From NCBI RefSeq assembly GCF_001672755.1, contig NZ_LZKI01000176.1, positions 1 through 40,468 of the forward strand: 40,468 nucleotides of DNA, written 5' to 3'. The stretch comes from Mycobacterium colombiense (GTDB lineage: Bacteria > Actinomycetota > Actinomycetes > Mycobacteriales > Mycobacteriaceae). The notes beneath the pieces are model-generated. The model was not told where the DNA came from, made no database searches, and saw only the letters and a program-made list of their open reading frames with translations. Shown here in pieces: positions 19,839-27,001 of this stretch; position 1 is the first letter of the stretch; every line of letters starts with the position of its first letter. The translations under genes were made by a program, and so were the position numbers.

Positions 19839-20234
19839 CTAGAAGGGCGAGTTGACCAGTGAGTCGGCAGCCATTTCCAGGTAGTTGAGCAACTCGCGGC
19901 GGTGCTCGTCGTCGAGCGTCTGCGAATCGATGGACGCGACGGCCGTGTGCATGCACCGCAGCCACGCGTCACGCGCCAGGGGAGTGATCCGGAACGGCAC
20001 GTGACGCATCCGCAGCCGGGGGTGTCCGCGCCGGTCGGAGTAGGTGCGCGGGCCGCCCCAGTACTGCTCGAGGAACATCCGCAGGCGTTCTTCGGCGCCC
20101 TCGAGGTCATCCAGCGGATACAGCTCACGCAGGATCTCGTCTTCGGGAACCTGGGCGTAAAAGCGCGCGACGATCGCGTGGAAAGTCTCGGCGCCGCCGA
20201 CCGCGTCGTAGAAGGACTCTGCTACCTGATCCAT
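19839..20234 (-). CDS. glbO: Group II truncated haemoglobin GlbO
   Basis: 131-aa 2-on-2 globin that binds haem and O2, linked in mycobacteria to oxygen/NO and peroxide chemistry near the membrane. Hallmarks are visible: Tyr B10 (Y26), Tyr CD1 (Y39), proximal His F8 (H78 in RMRHVPF) and Trp G8 (W91 in RDAWLRC), plus the group II segment FLEQYWGGPRTYS. The residues match the M. tuberculosis TrHbO set with a shift of three, because the N-terminus here has three extra residues (MDQVAE). Start ATG 20234 has no strong Shine-Dalgarno. It is probably the first gene of the glbO-aglA unit. Confidence 0.95.
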   Translation of the reverse strand: MDQVAESFYDAVGGAETFHAIVARFYAQVPEDEILRELYPLDDLEGAEERLRMFLEQYWGGPRTYSDRRGHPRLRMRHVPFRITPLARDAWLRCMHTAVASIDSQTLDDEHRRELLNYLEMAADSLVNSPF

Positions 20235-20377
20235 CGCCGTCCATTGTGGTCCATCCTCGGGACGCCAAGCGGAGGCGGCCCGACCCCGTGCCTGGTGTTC
20301 ATCGGATCGACACGGCGTTCACCTGCAATAGGGGTGCGATTGGCGGCGAATCATGGTGGACTGTTCGCGGAGGATCT

Positions 20378-21025
20378 ATGGCGCAGGGCAAGAAACGCCG
20401 CAGCCACCGCAGTCAGGTAGCCGCGGCAGGGTTGACCGGACCCGCAACCGCGTCGTCGCTGCACAGTGTTGAGATCCATCCGCCCGCACGTCCCGAGGGC
20501 GCGTCCATCTGGAGCCGCCGGCGGGTCCTGCTGCTGAATTCCACCTACGAGCCGCTGACCGCGCTGCCGATGCGCCGCGCGATCGTGATGGTGATCTGCG
20601 GAAAGGCGGACGTGGTCCACCACGACCCGGCCGGCCCCGTCATCCACTCGGCGACCAGCTCGATCGTGGTGCCCTCGGTGATCCAGCTGCGGTCCTACGT
20701 CCGCGTCCCGTACCGGGCGCGCGTCCCGATGACCCGCGCCGCGCTGATGCACCGCGACCGGTTCTGCTGCGCCTACTGCGGGGCGAAGGCGGACACCGTC
20801 GACCACGTGCTGCCCCGCAGCCGCGGCGGCGACCATTCCTGGGAGAACTGCGTCGCCTGCTGCTCGACCTGCAACCATCGCAAGGGCGACAAGCTGCTCA
20901 GCGAGCTCGGCTGGGCGCTGCGCCGACCGCCGCTGCCGCCGACCGGGCAGCACTGGCGGTTGCTGTCGACCGTCAAGGAACTGGATCCGGCCTGGGCCCG
21001 GTATCTCGGCGAGGGCGCGGCCTGA
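20378..21025 (+). CDS. HNH endonuclease-family protein (Rv2469c-like)
   Basis: 215-aa protein with a basic N-terminus (MAQGKKRRSHRSQ) and a C-terminal zinc-supported HNH fold. CAYC (131-134) and CSTC supply the metal Cys pairs; D142-H143 in VDHVLPRSRGG, the Asn in WENC and the His in NHRKGDK give the H-N-H catalytic set. The family cuts DNA, but this stand-alone actinobacterial type has no known target. There is no neighbouring methylase or phage gene, so it is not an obvious restriction or homing system. Start ATG 20378 has GGAGG 4 nt upstream; the in-frame GTG at 20246 is less likely because it lies close to glbO's own promoter region. Confidence 0.85.
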   Translation: MAQGKKRRSHRSQVAAAGLTGPATASSLHSVEIHPPARPEGASIWSRRRVLLLNSTYEPLTALPMRRAIVMVICGKADVVHHDPAGPVIHSATSSIVVPSVIQLRSYVRVPYRARVPMTRAALMHRDRFCCAYCGAKADTVDHVLPRSRGGDHSWENCVACCSTCNHRKGDKLLSELGWALRRPPLPPTGQHWRLLSTVKELDPAWARYLGEGAA

Positions 21026-21070
21026 TCGCCAATCTGGTGTCCGGTCACGCGGGTAGGTCGTTGCGTGGGA

Positions 21071-21076
21071 TACGGT
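21071..21076 (+). promoter_or_regulatory. -10 box TACGGT for a leaderless start at GTG 21084
   Basis: TACGGT matches TANNNT and ends 7 nt before GTG 21084; no Shine-Dalgarno is present. The spacing favours leaderless transcription and fixes the start of the small gene at GTG 21084 rather than ATG 21093. Confidence 0.5.
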
Positions 21077-21083
21077 TTGCGTC

Positions 21084-21320
21084 GTGAGTCCTATGCATGT
21101 CCATCTGTTCATCGTCGGAATACCGCTGCTGCTGGTGGTTTTGCTTTCGGTGCTGATCTGGTCCCGCAAGGGACCGCACCCAGCGGCCTACAAGTTGGGC
21201 GAGGAGTGGACGCATCCGCCGATCCTGTGGGCCGCCACCGGCGAAGACGTCGGCCACGCCCACGGCGGGCACGGCACGTCGGAATTCTCAGTCGGAGGTG
21301 GCGCCAGTGGCACGTGGTGA
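21084..21320 (+). CDS. Small single-pass membrane protein with His-rich tail
   Basis: 78-aa protein with an N-terminal hydrophobic segment (about residues 5-25, HLFIVGIPLLLVVLLSVLIW), then a short cytosol-type basic stretch and a C-terminus with a His/Gly patch (HAHGGHG). It resembles small anchored aa-tail proteins conserved beside the DUF5130-like gene in mycobacteria; I cannot name a function. The His cluster might bind metal (inference). It overlaps the next gene by 14 nt, so the pair is likely co-translated. Start GTG 21084 is supported by the -10 box 7 nt upstream. Confidence 0.7.
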   Translation: MSPMHVHLFIVGIPLLLVVLLSVLIWSRKGPHPAAYKLGEEWTHPPILWAATGEDVGHAHGGHGTSEFSVGGGASGTW

Positions 21321-21774
21321 GGTAGCGACGAGGGAACCCACCGAGCTCCCGCATGGCTCGGTCATCACCACCAGCGGACGGATCTCCGGTGTCACCGAGC
21401 CCGGCGAGCTGTCGGTGCATTTCCCGTTTTCGACCAAAGACCTGGTCGCCATCGACGATGCGCTGAAATTCGGCTCCCGGGCGTCCAAGACGCGCTTCGC
21501 GATCTACCTGGGTGGCCTGGGCAGCGACACCGCCGCGCGGGCCCGCGAGATCTTGGCCGACGTGCCGACGCCGGACAACGCGGTGCTGCTGGCCGTCTCA
21601 CCCGACCAGAAGGTCATCGAGGTGGTCTACGGCACGCAGGTGCGCGGCCGGGGCGCCGAGTCGGCCGCACCGCTGGGTGTCGCCGCCGCGTCCTCGGCGT
21701 TCGAGCGTGGCGACTTGGTCGACGGCCTGGTCAGCGCGATCCGCGTGCTGAGCGCCGGGATTTCGCCCGCCTAG
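21307..21774 (+). CDS. DUF5130-like protein (Rv2468c-like)
   Basis: 155-aa protein that I match from memory to Rv2468c, a DUF5130/TPM-like domain protein. It contains GELSVHFPFSTKDLVAIDDAL and the conserved DVPTPDNAVLLAVSPDQKVIEVVYG strand-loop-strand, which resembles the TPM fold found in some membrane-linked phosphatase-like proteins. No signal peptide or transmembrane helix is visible. GGAGGT at 21294-21299 lies 7 nt before GTG 21307, which is chosen over GTG 21298 because the latter overlaps the Shine-Dalgarno. The overlap with the small membrane protein suggests the two act together at the membrane. Confidence 0.75.
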   Translation: MARGEVATREPTELPHGSVITTSGRISGVTEPGELSVHFPFSTKDLVAIDDALKFGSRASKTRFAIYLGGLGSDTAARAREILADVPTPDNAVLLAVSPDQKVIEVVYGTQVRGRGAESAAPLGVAAASSAFERGDLVDGLVSAIRVLSAGISPA

Positions 21775-21819
21775 TGGCGATCGCGAGCGCGGCGTAAGCC
21801 GGGCGCGGCGGGTCGCCAC
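21774..21819. terminator. hairpin between two convergent genes (possible bidirectional terminator)
   Basis: GTGGCGA (21774-21780) pairs with TCGCCAC (21813-21819); inside, CGGC-GTAA-GCCG (21790-21801) forms a small hairpin with a GNRA loop. It sits between the DUF5130-like gene and pepN 3' ends. No T-run. The word GCGCGGCGTAAG also repeats at 21787 and 21824. Confidence 0.4.
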
Positions 21820-21838
21820 CGTCGGCGCGGCGTAAGGC

Positions 21839-24418
21839 TCAGCCCTCGCCGGCGTCGAACCGGCGCGCGCGCAACGAACGCTTCACCCCGGCCTGCCCCT
21901 CGAGCACCAGGCGTCGCAACGCCGCCGGCACCTCCGGGTCGGACAGGAACCTGTCCGCGGCGGCGACGCCGTCCTCGCTGATGTCCCAGTGCGGGTACAG
22001 CCCGATCACCACCGTCTGGGCCACCTCGCTGGACCGGCGCGCCCAGACCCCGGAGATCGCCTCGAAATAGCGCGCGGTGAACGGCTTGAGCAACTCGGCC
22101 TGCCCGGGCGGGGCGATGCCCCCGATGATCGAGCGGGCGGTGATGTTGGCCAGGGTGTCGTCCTCGACCACCGTCGTCCAGGCCGCCTCTTTGACCGCCG
22201 GCTGCGGTCGCGCCGTCGCGGCCTGGGCGCCGTGGCGCTTGCCGGCGGCGGTCGGGTCGCGCTGGATCTCGGCATCGATGAACGGCGTCGCGGGTCCGTC
22301 GGCGTCGACACTGCCCGCGGTGGCCAGCGCCGTCACAATCCGCCACCGCAGGTCGGTGTCGACTTCGAGGCCGGCCAGCCCCAACTCGGTGGGGTCGCGG
22401 TCCAGCAGGTCCGCCAGCGTTTCGATATGGCCGACCGACAGCACCGACGAGCACAACGTGTTGATGAAGGCGAGCTGGTGATCCGAGCCGGGCTGCGCGC
22501 CGCGCGCCAATTCCAGCAACCGGTCGGCGAACTGCGGCCAGCCGTGCTCACGAGCCCAGCCCTGCTCGGCGTACGACGTCAGCGCGGTCTGGGCCTGCAG
22601 CAGCAGCCGCTGCGCCACGCCGACCTCGGATTCGGCGTGCACGCCGCCCGTCACCAGCGCAACGAAGTCACGGGCCCGCAGCTCCGCCTCGCGCGTCATC
22701 TCCCAGGCGGCCGACCAGACCAGCGAGCGCGGCAGCGGCTCGGCGATGTCGGCGATGCGCTCCAGCGCGGTGCGCAGCGAATCGCCGTCCAGCCGTAGCG
22801 AGCAATACGTCAGATCGTCGTCGTTGACCAGAACCAGCTGGCCCCGCGAAACACCAACCAGCGCAGGAACTTCCGTGACGGGGCCCTCGACGTCGAGTTC
22901 CTCGCGGCGCACCCGCACCAGCTTCCCGGTCCCGTCGTCGTCATAGATCCCGACCGCCAGCCGGTGCACCCGGGTCTCACCGGCGCCCGGGGCGGCGCCG
23001 CTCTGGGTCACCGCGAAGCGGGTGAAATCGCCGTTGGCGTCGACATCGAACTCGGGGCGCAGCGTGTTCAGTCCGGTCGTCTTCAGCCACTGCTGACCCC
23101 AGTCGGACAGATCACGCCCGGACGCCTGCTCCAGCGCGGCGACCAGATCGTCGAACGTGGCGTTGCCGAAGGCGTGCGCGCGGAAGTAATCGCGCAGGCC
23201 GGCCAGGAAGTGTTCCAGCCCGACGTAGGCGACCAGCTGCTTGAGCACCGAGGCGCCCTTGGCGTAGGTGATGCCGTCGAAGTTCACCTCGACCGCTTCC
23301 AGGTCGGGGATGTCGGCGGCGATCGGATGTGTGGACGGCAGTTGGTCCTGGCGGTAGGCCCACGACTTCTCGACGGTCGCGAACGTCGTCCAGGCCTCGG
23401 TGAATTCGGTTGCCTCGCTTTGACATAGCACGGAGGCGAAGGTCGCGAACGACTCGTTCAGCCACAGGTCGTCCCACCACGCCATGGTGACCAGGTCGCC
23501 GAACCACATGTGCGCCATTTCGTGGAGCACGGTCTCGGCGCGCCGTTCGTAGGAAGCTCGGGTGACCTTGCTGCGAAACACATAGTCCTCGAGGAACGTC
23601 ACCGCGCCCGCGTTTTCCATTGCGCCGGCGTTGAATTCGGGGACGAACAGCTGATCGTACTTCCCGAACGCGTAGGGCAGGCCAAAGTTCTTGTGGTAGA
23701 AGCCGAATCCCTGCTTGGTCTGGGTGAACAGCCGGTCGGCGTCCATGTGTTTGGCGAGCGAGGAGCGACAGAAGATGCCCAACGGGATCTCGCCGTGCTC
23801 GTCGGTGTAGGCGTCGTTCCACTCGGCGTAGGGGCCGGCGATCAAGGCGACCAGGTAGGTGCTCATCCGCGGCGTGGTGGCGAAGGTGTGCAGGCCGTCG
23901 TTCACCGACACCGTCGCGCCGTTGGAGATCACCTTCCAGTGCGCGGGCGCGGTCACCCGCACGTCGAAGGTCGCCTTCATGTCGGGCTGGTCGAAGCAGG
24001 CGAACATGCGCTTGGCGTCGGCGGTTTCGAACTGCGAGTACAGGTAGGTCTCGTTGTCGACCGGGTCGACGAACCGATGCAGACCCTCACCGGTATTGGA
24101 GTAGAGGCAGTCCGCGTCGACCACGACGACGTTGCGGTCGGCCAGCCCGCGCAGGGGGATACCGGTCGACTCGTCGTACCCGGAGACGTCCAGATCGCGC
24201 CCGTTGAGCGTGGCGCCGCGGATGGTGTCGGCGGCGATGTCGATGACCGAGTCGGCGCCGGCCAGCGCGTCGAACACCACCGTGGTGATGGAGCGGAAGG
24301 TCCGTTCGCCGGGAGCGCCGGCGCCGTCGGTGACGTCGAGGTCGATCTGATAGCTGGCGACCGTGATCAGCGAGGCGCGCTCGACGGCTTGTTCGCGGGT
24401 GAGATTGGGGAGAGCCAC
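21839..24418 (-). CDS. pepN: Aminopeptidase N (M1 zinc metallopeptidase)
   Basis: 859-aa M1-family aminopeptidase that removes N-terminal residues from peptides in the cytosol. The exopeptidase motif G265-A-M-E-N269 and the zinc site H299-E-M-A-H303 with E322 (HEXXH-x18-E, NESFATF) are intact. The helical ERAP1-like C-terminal domain follows. Length equals actinobacterial PepN (Rv2467 about 861 aa). Start GTG 24418 is leaderless-like: TAAGTT ends 6 nt upstream. It may complete degradation of peptides released by ClpP1P2, encoded 5 kb away; this is inference. It is divergent from the Rv2466c-like gene with a 91-bp shared promoter region. Confidence 0.95.
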   Translation of the reverse strand: MALPNLTREQAVERASLITVASYQIDLDVTDGAGAPGERTFRSITTVVFDALAGADSVIDIAADTIRGATLNGRDLDVSGYDESTGIPLRGLADRNVVVVDADCLYSNTGEGLHRFVDPVDNETYLYSQFETADAKRMFACFDQPDMKATFDVRVTAPAHWKVISNGATVSVNDGLHTFATTPRMSTYLVALIAGPYAEWNDAYTDEHGEIPLGIFCRSSLAKHMDADRLFTQTKQGFGFYHKNFGLPYAFGKYDQLFVPEFNAGAMENAGAVTFLEDYVFRSKVTRASYERRAETVLHEMAHMWFGDLVTMAWWDDLWLNESFATFASVLCQSEATEFTEAWTTFATVEKSWAYRQDQLPSTHPIAADIPDLEAVEVNFDGITYAKGASVLKQLVAYVGLEHFLAGLRDYFRAHAFGNATFDDLVAALEQASGRDLSDWGQQWLKTTGLNTLRPEFDVDANGDFTRFAVTQSGAAPGAGETRVHRLAVGIYDDDGTGKLVRVRREELDVEGPVTEVPALVGVSRGQLVLVNDDDLTYCSLRLDGDSLRTALERIADIAEPLPRSLVWSAAWEMTREAELRARDFVALVTGGVHAESEVGVAQRLLLQAQTALTSYAEQGWAREHGWPQFADRLLELARGAQPGSDHQLAFINTLCSSVLSVGHIETLADLLDRDPTELGLAGLEVDTDLRWRIVTALATAGSVDADGPATPFIDAEIQRDPTAAGKRHGAQAATARPQPAVKEAAWTTVVEDDTLANITARSIIGGIAPPGQAELLKPFTARYFEAISGVWARRSSEVAQTVVIGLYPHWDISEDGVAAADRFLSDPEVPAALRRLVLEGQAGVKRSLRARRFDAGEG

Positions 24419-24424
24419 GTGTCC

Positions 24425-24430
24425 AACTTA
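24425..24430 (-). promoter_or_regulatory. -10 box TAAGTT for leaderless pepN
   Basis: On the minus strand TAAGTT (TANNNT) is followed by GGACAC and then the GTG start, giving an exact 6-nt gap. No Shine-Dalgarno is present. Confidence 0.5.
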
Positions 24431-24445
24431 CGGGTCGGGCAAACC

Positions 24446-24472
24446 GGGAACAGGATGCAGACGCCTACGGTT
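24446..24472 (+). promoter_or_regulatory. SigH-type promoter (GGGAACA-N16-GGTT)
   Basis: GGGAACA at 24446-24452 and GGTT at 24469-24472 are separated by 16 bp. This matches the SigH/ECF consensus of GGAAYA and (C/G)GTT recalled from M. tuberculosis. Rv2466c is a well-known SigH-regulon gene induced by thiol-oxidising stress, so location and motif agree. Predicted start is near 24480, with a leader of about 30 nt. Confidence 0.75.
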
Positions 24473-24509
24473 GTGCAGATCAGACTTTCAATCGACGAGA
24501 GGATCCGCC

Positions 24510-25133
24510 ATGCCTGACACCGCCGCCGCGAAGAACAAGGCCGATTTCTGGTTCGATCCGCTGTGTCCGTGGGCCTGGATCACCTCGCGCTGGATCCTCG
24601 AGGTGGAGAAGGTTCGCGACATCGACGTGAACTTCCACGTGATGAGCCTGGCGGTGCTCAACGAAAACCGCGAGGGTCTGCCCGACGAATACCGCGAGCG
24701 GATGGTGAAGGCGTTCGGTCCGGTGCGGGTGGCGATCGCCGCCGAGCAGGCCCACGGCGCCGAGGTGCTCGCGCCGCTGTACACCGCGATGGGCACCCGG
24801 ATCCACAACGAGGGCAACAAAGATCTGGACGACGTGATCAAGCTGGCGCTCGACGACGTCGGCCTGCCGGCCCAGTTGGCGGAGGCCGCGACCAGCGAGG
24901 AGTACGACGAGGCGCTGCGCAAGAGCCACCACGCCGGCATGGACGCGGTGGGCGACGACGTCGGCACCCCGACCATCCACGTCAACGATGTGGCGTTCTT
25001 CGGGCCGGTGCTGTCCAAGATTCCGCGCGGTGAGGAGGCGGGCAAGCTGTGGGACGCCTCGGTCACCTTCGCGTCCTACCCGCACTTCTTCGAGCTCAAG
25101 CGCAGCCGCACCGAGAAGCCCGAATTCGACTAG
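24510..25133 (+). CDS. DsbA-like thioredoxin-fold reductase (Rv2466c family) with CPWA active site
   Basis: 207-aa soluble thioredoxin-fold protein with a helical insert, belonging to the mycothiol-dependent reductase family that activates nitro-prodrugs and defends against oxidants in M. tuberculosis. The active-site segment is DPLC19-P-W-A22-WITSRW: the nucleophilic Cys19 is kept, but the resolving position, Cys22 in Rv2466c as I recall, is Ala (codon GCC at 24573-24575). The cis-Pro loop GTPTIHVN is present and the C-terminus (KLWDASVTFASYPHFFELKR) is strongly conserved. Start ATG 24510 follows AGAGGA by 6 nt. With one thiol it would have to use a monothiol route, probably with mycothiol. 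The SigH-type promoter points to induction by disulfide stress. Confidence 0.9.
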   Translation: MPDTAAAKNKADFWFDPLCPWAWITSRWILEVEKVRDIDVNFHVMSLAVLNENREGLPDEYRERMVKAFGPVRVAIAAEQAHGAEVLAPLYTAMGTRIHNEGNKDLDDVIKLALDDVGLPAQLAEAATSEEYDEALRKSHHAGMDAVGDDVGTPTIHVNDVAFFGPVLSKIPRGEEAGKLWDASVTFASYPHFFELKRSRTEKPEFD

Positions 25134-25203
25134 GCCGGTCGGGCGGCGATCCACCGCGATCGCCGCCGCCGGCCCGGCGGGTGGCTGTGTAAGGATTGCG
25201 GGC

Positions 25204-25683
25204 ATGCGCGTCTACCTCGGCTCTGACCACGCCGGATTCGAGCTCAAACAGCAGATCATCGACCACCTCAAGAAATCCGGACACGAGCCGATCGATTGCG
25301 GCGCCTTCAGCTACGACGCCGAAGACGACTACCCGGCCTTCTGCATAGCCGCCGCGACCCGCACGGTGGCCGACCCGGAGAGCCTGGGCGTCGTGCTGGG
25401 CGGGTCGGGCAACGGAGAGCAGATCGCCGCCAACAAGGTGCCCGGAGCCCGCTGCGCGCTGGCCTGGAGCGTCGAAACGGCGACGCTGGCCCGCGAGCAC
25501 AACAACGCCCAACTGATCGGCATCGGCGGGCGCATGCACACCGTGGCCGAGGCCCTGGCCATCGTCGACGCCTTCCTGACCACGCCGTGGTCGAAAGCCG
25601 AACGCCACCAGCGGCGCATCGACATCCTCGCCGAATACGAACGCACCCACCAAGCCCCGCCGGTTCCCGGCGCGGTGGGTTGA
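25204..25683 (+). CDS. rpiB: Ribose-5-phosphate isomerase B
   Basis: 159-aa RpiB/LacAB-family sugar isomerase interconverting ribose-5-phosphate and ribulose-5-phosphate in the pentose phosphate pathway. The phosphate-binding start MRVYLGSDHAG (D8-H9), the anion-hole segment GGSGNGEQ (66-73) and RCALAWSVETA are typical. The actinobacterial type uses a Glu as catalytic base in place of the Cys of other RpiB enzymes, consistent with E72 in GNGEQ here. Start ATG 25204 fits the family N-terminus exactly; AAGGA lies 8 nt upstream. It is followed at 18 nt by nei2, as in M. tuberculosis. Confidence 0.95.
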   Translation: MRVYLGSDHAGFELKQQIIDHLKKSGHEPIDCGAFSYDAEDDYPAFCIAAATRTVADPESLGVVLGGSGNGEQIAANKVPGARCALAWSVETATLAREHNNAQLIGIGGRMHTVAEALAIVDAFLTTPWSKAERHQRRIDILAEYERTHQAPPVPGAVG

Positions 25684-25701
25684 CGCCGGAAAGGTCTGCG
25701 C

Positions 25702-26508
25702 GTGCCCGAAGGGCATACCCTGCACCGGTTGGCCCGGCTGCACCAACGCCGGTACGCCGGCGCGCCCGTCGCGGTGTCCAGCCCACAGGGTCGCTTCGCT
25801 GATTCGGCCGCGATCGTGGACGGCCGGGTGTTGCAGCGCACCAGCGCATGGGGCAAACACCTGTTCCACCACTACGCCGGCGGCCCGATCGTGCACGTGC
25901 ACCTGGGCCTGTACGGCGCCTTCACCGAATGGGAACGTCCCGTCGACGGCCTGTTTCCCGAGGCGATCGGGCAAGTGCGGATGCGCATGATCGGCGCCGG
26001 CTACGGCACCGACCTGCGCGGTCCGACGGTGTGCGAGGTCATCGACGAGGGCCAGGTCGGCGACGTCCTGGCCAGGCTGGGCCCCGACCCGTTGCGCAGC
26101 GACGCCGATCCGTCGTGGGCGTGGAAGCGGATTGCCAAGTCGCGCAGACCAATTGGCGCGCTGCTGATGGACCAGACCGTGATGGCCGGCGTGGGCAACG
26201 TCTACCGCAGCGAGTTGCTTTTCCGGCACCGGATCGACCCGTTCCGGCCCGGCCGCGACGTCGGCGAGGACGAGTTCGACGCGGCGTGGACCGATCTGGT
26301 CGCGCTGATGAAGGTCGGATTGCGGCGCGGGAAGATCATCGTGGTGCGCTCCGAACACGACCACGGCGCGCCGTCGTACCGGCCCGACCGGCCCCGCACC
26401 TACGTCTATCGGCGGGCCGGCGAGCCCTGCCGGGTGTCCGGCGACCCGATCCGCACGACGGTGCTGGAGGGGCGAAACGTTTTCTGGTGCCCGACCTGCC
26501 AGAAGTGA
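25702..26508 (+). CDS. nei: Fpg/Nei-family DNA glycosylase-lyase (Nei2)
   Basis: 268-aa base-excision repair enzyme removing oxidised bases and cutting the abasic site. The catalytic N-terminal Pro2-Glu3 (MPEGHT), the helix-two-turn-helix MDQTVMAGVGNVYRSELLF and the C-terminal zinc finger (Cys in GEPCRVSG and CPTCQK) are all intact. The PEGHTL start is the Nei rather than Fpg (PELPEV) form. Start GTG 25702 is preceded by GGAAAGG at 7 nt. The grouping with the SigH-driven thioredoxin-fold gene and rpiB suggests an oxidative-stress setting, though a separate promoter cannot be excluded. It matches Rv2464c. Confidence 0.93.
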   Translation: MPEGHTLHRLARLHQRRYAGAPVAVSSPQGRFADSAAIVDGRVLQRTSAWGKHLFHHYAGGPIVHVHLGLYGAFTEWERPVDGLFPEAIGQVRMRMIGAGYGTDLRGPTVCEVIDEGQVGDVLARLGPDPLRSDADPSWAWKRIAKSRRPIGALLMDQTVMAGVGNVYRSELLFRHRIDPFRPGRDVGEDEFDAAWTDLVALMKVGLRRGKIIVVRSEHDHGAPSYRPDRPRTYVYRRAGEPCRVSGDPIRTTVLEGRNVFWCPTCQK

Positions 26509-26630
26509 CCCGCCCGGGCCCGTCCAGAGCCGCACCCCGGGGAGAGCATGCGGATTGGCAGGAAACTCTCAGCTCGAAACACTGGTGCCAATTGTTTAGC
26601 AAAAGCATCGACGCGGGTAAAACAGCTCCT

Positions 26631-26921
26631 GTGAAAACTCTTCCACGTTTGGCCGCAACGGCTCTCGCAATCGGTGGGCTGGGTTTGGGGGGCTTGGGCG
26701 TCGCAACTGAGGCGCAGGCCCACCCCGGACCCTTCCCGCAATGGTGCCCGGGTGAATATTGGGATCCGGGCTGGGGCGACAACTGGGACTGGAACGGCTG
26801 CCATGACTGGCACCGTGAGGGTTGGGGCCCCGGCGGTCCCGGCGGCCCTGGGTGGGGTCCTGGCGGCCCCGGCCACTGGGGGCCCGGCGGCCCGCCGCCG
26901 CCTCCCGGTTGGCATCCCTGA
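26631..26921 (+). CDS. Small secreted Trp/Gly/Pro-rich protein
   Basis: 96-aa pre-protein with a Sec signal peptide: KTLPR n-region, hydrophobic core LAATALAIGGLGLGGLGV, and cleavage after A-Q-A30. The mature 66-residue chain contains two cysteines (C39 and C57) in a Trp-rich block (QWCPGEYWDPGWGDNWDWNGCHDW), followed by GPGGPGG/GWGPGG repeats and PPPPPGWHP. Similar small Trp/Cys envelope proteins occur in mycobacteria but their function is unknown to me. Start GTG 26631 gives a standard signal peptide; an in-frame TTG 26592 would only add 13 polar residues. There is no strong Shine-Dalgarno. A perfect 19-bp hairpin terminator follows. I do not recall this gene between nei and lipP in M. tuberculosis. 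Confidence 0.75.
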   Translation: MKTLPRLAATALAIGGLGLGGLGVATEAQAHPGPFPQWCPGEYWDPGWGDNWDWNGCHDWHREGWGPGGPGGPGWGPGGPGHWGPGGPPPPPGWHP

Positions 26922-26938
26922 TCTGAGATAACTCACGC

Positions 26939-26983
26939 AACGCAAACGCGCCCCGCCAAGATACGGCGGGGCGCGTTTGCGTT
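26939..26983. terminator. strong bidirectional terminator hairpin
   Basis: A perfect 19-bp inverted repeat: 26939-26957 pairs with 26965-26983 around a 7-nt loop (AAGATAC). It is GC-rich in the upper stem, lies between the 3' ends of the secreted-protein gene and lipP, and can work for both strands. Confidence 0.9.
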
Positions 26984-27001
26984 CAGCGCTGTGCGGCGTC
27001 G

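Noticed and set aside
20378..21025. HNH gene as a restriction or anti-phage system
   Set aside because: No methyltransferase, helicase, toxin or phage gene is nearby, and the gene matches the conserved core gene Rv2469c.
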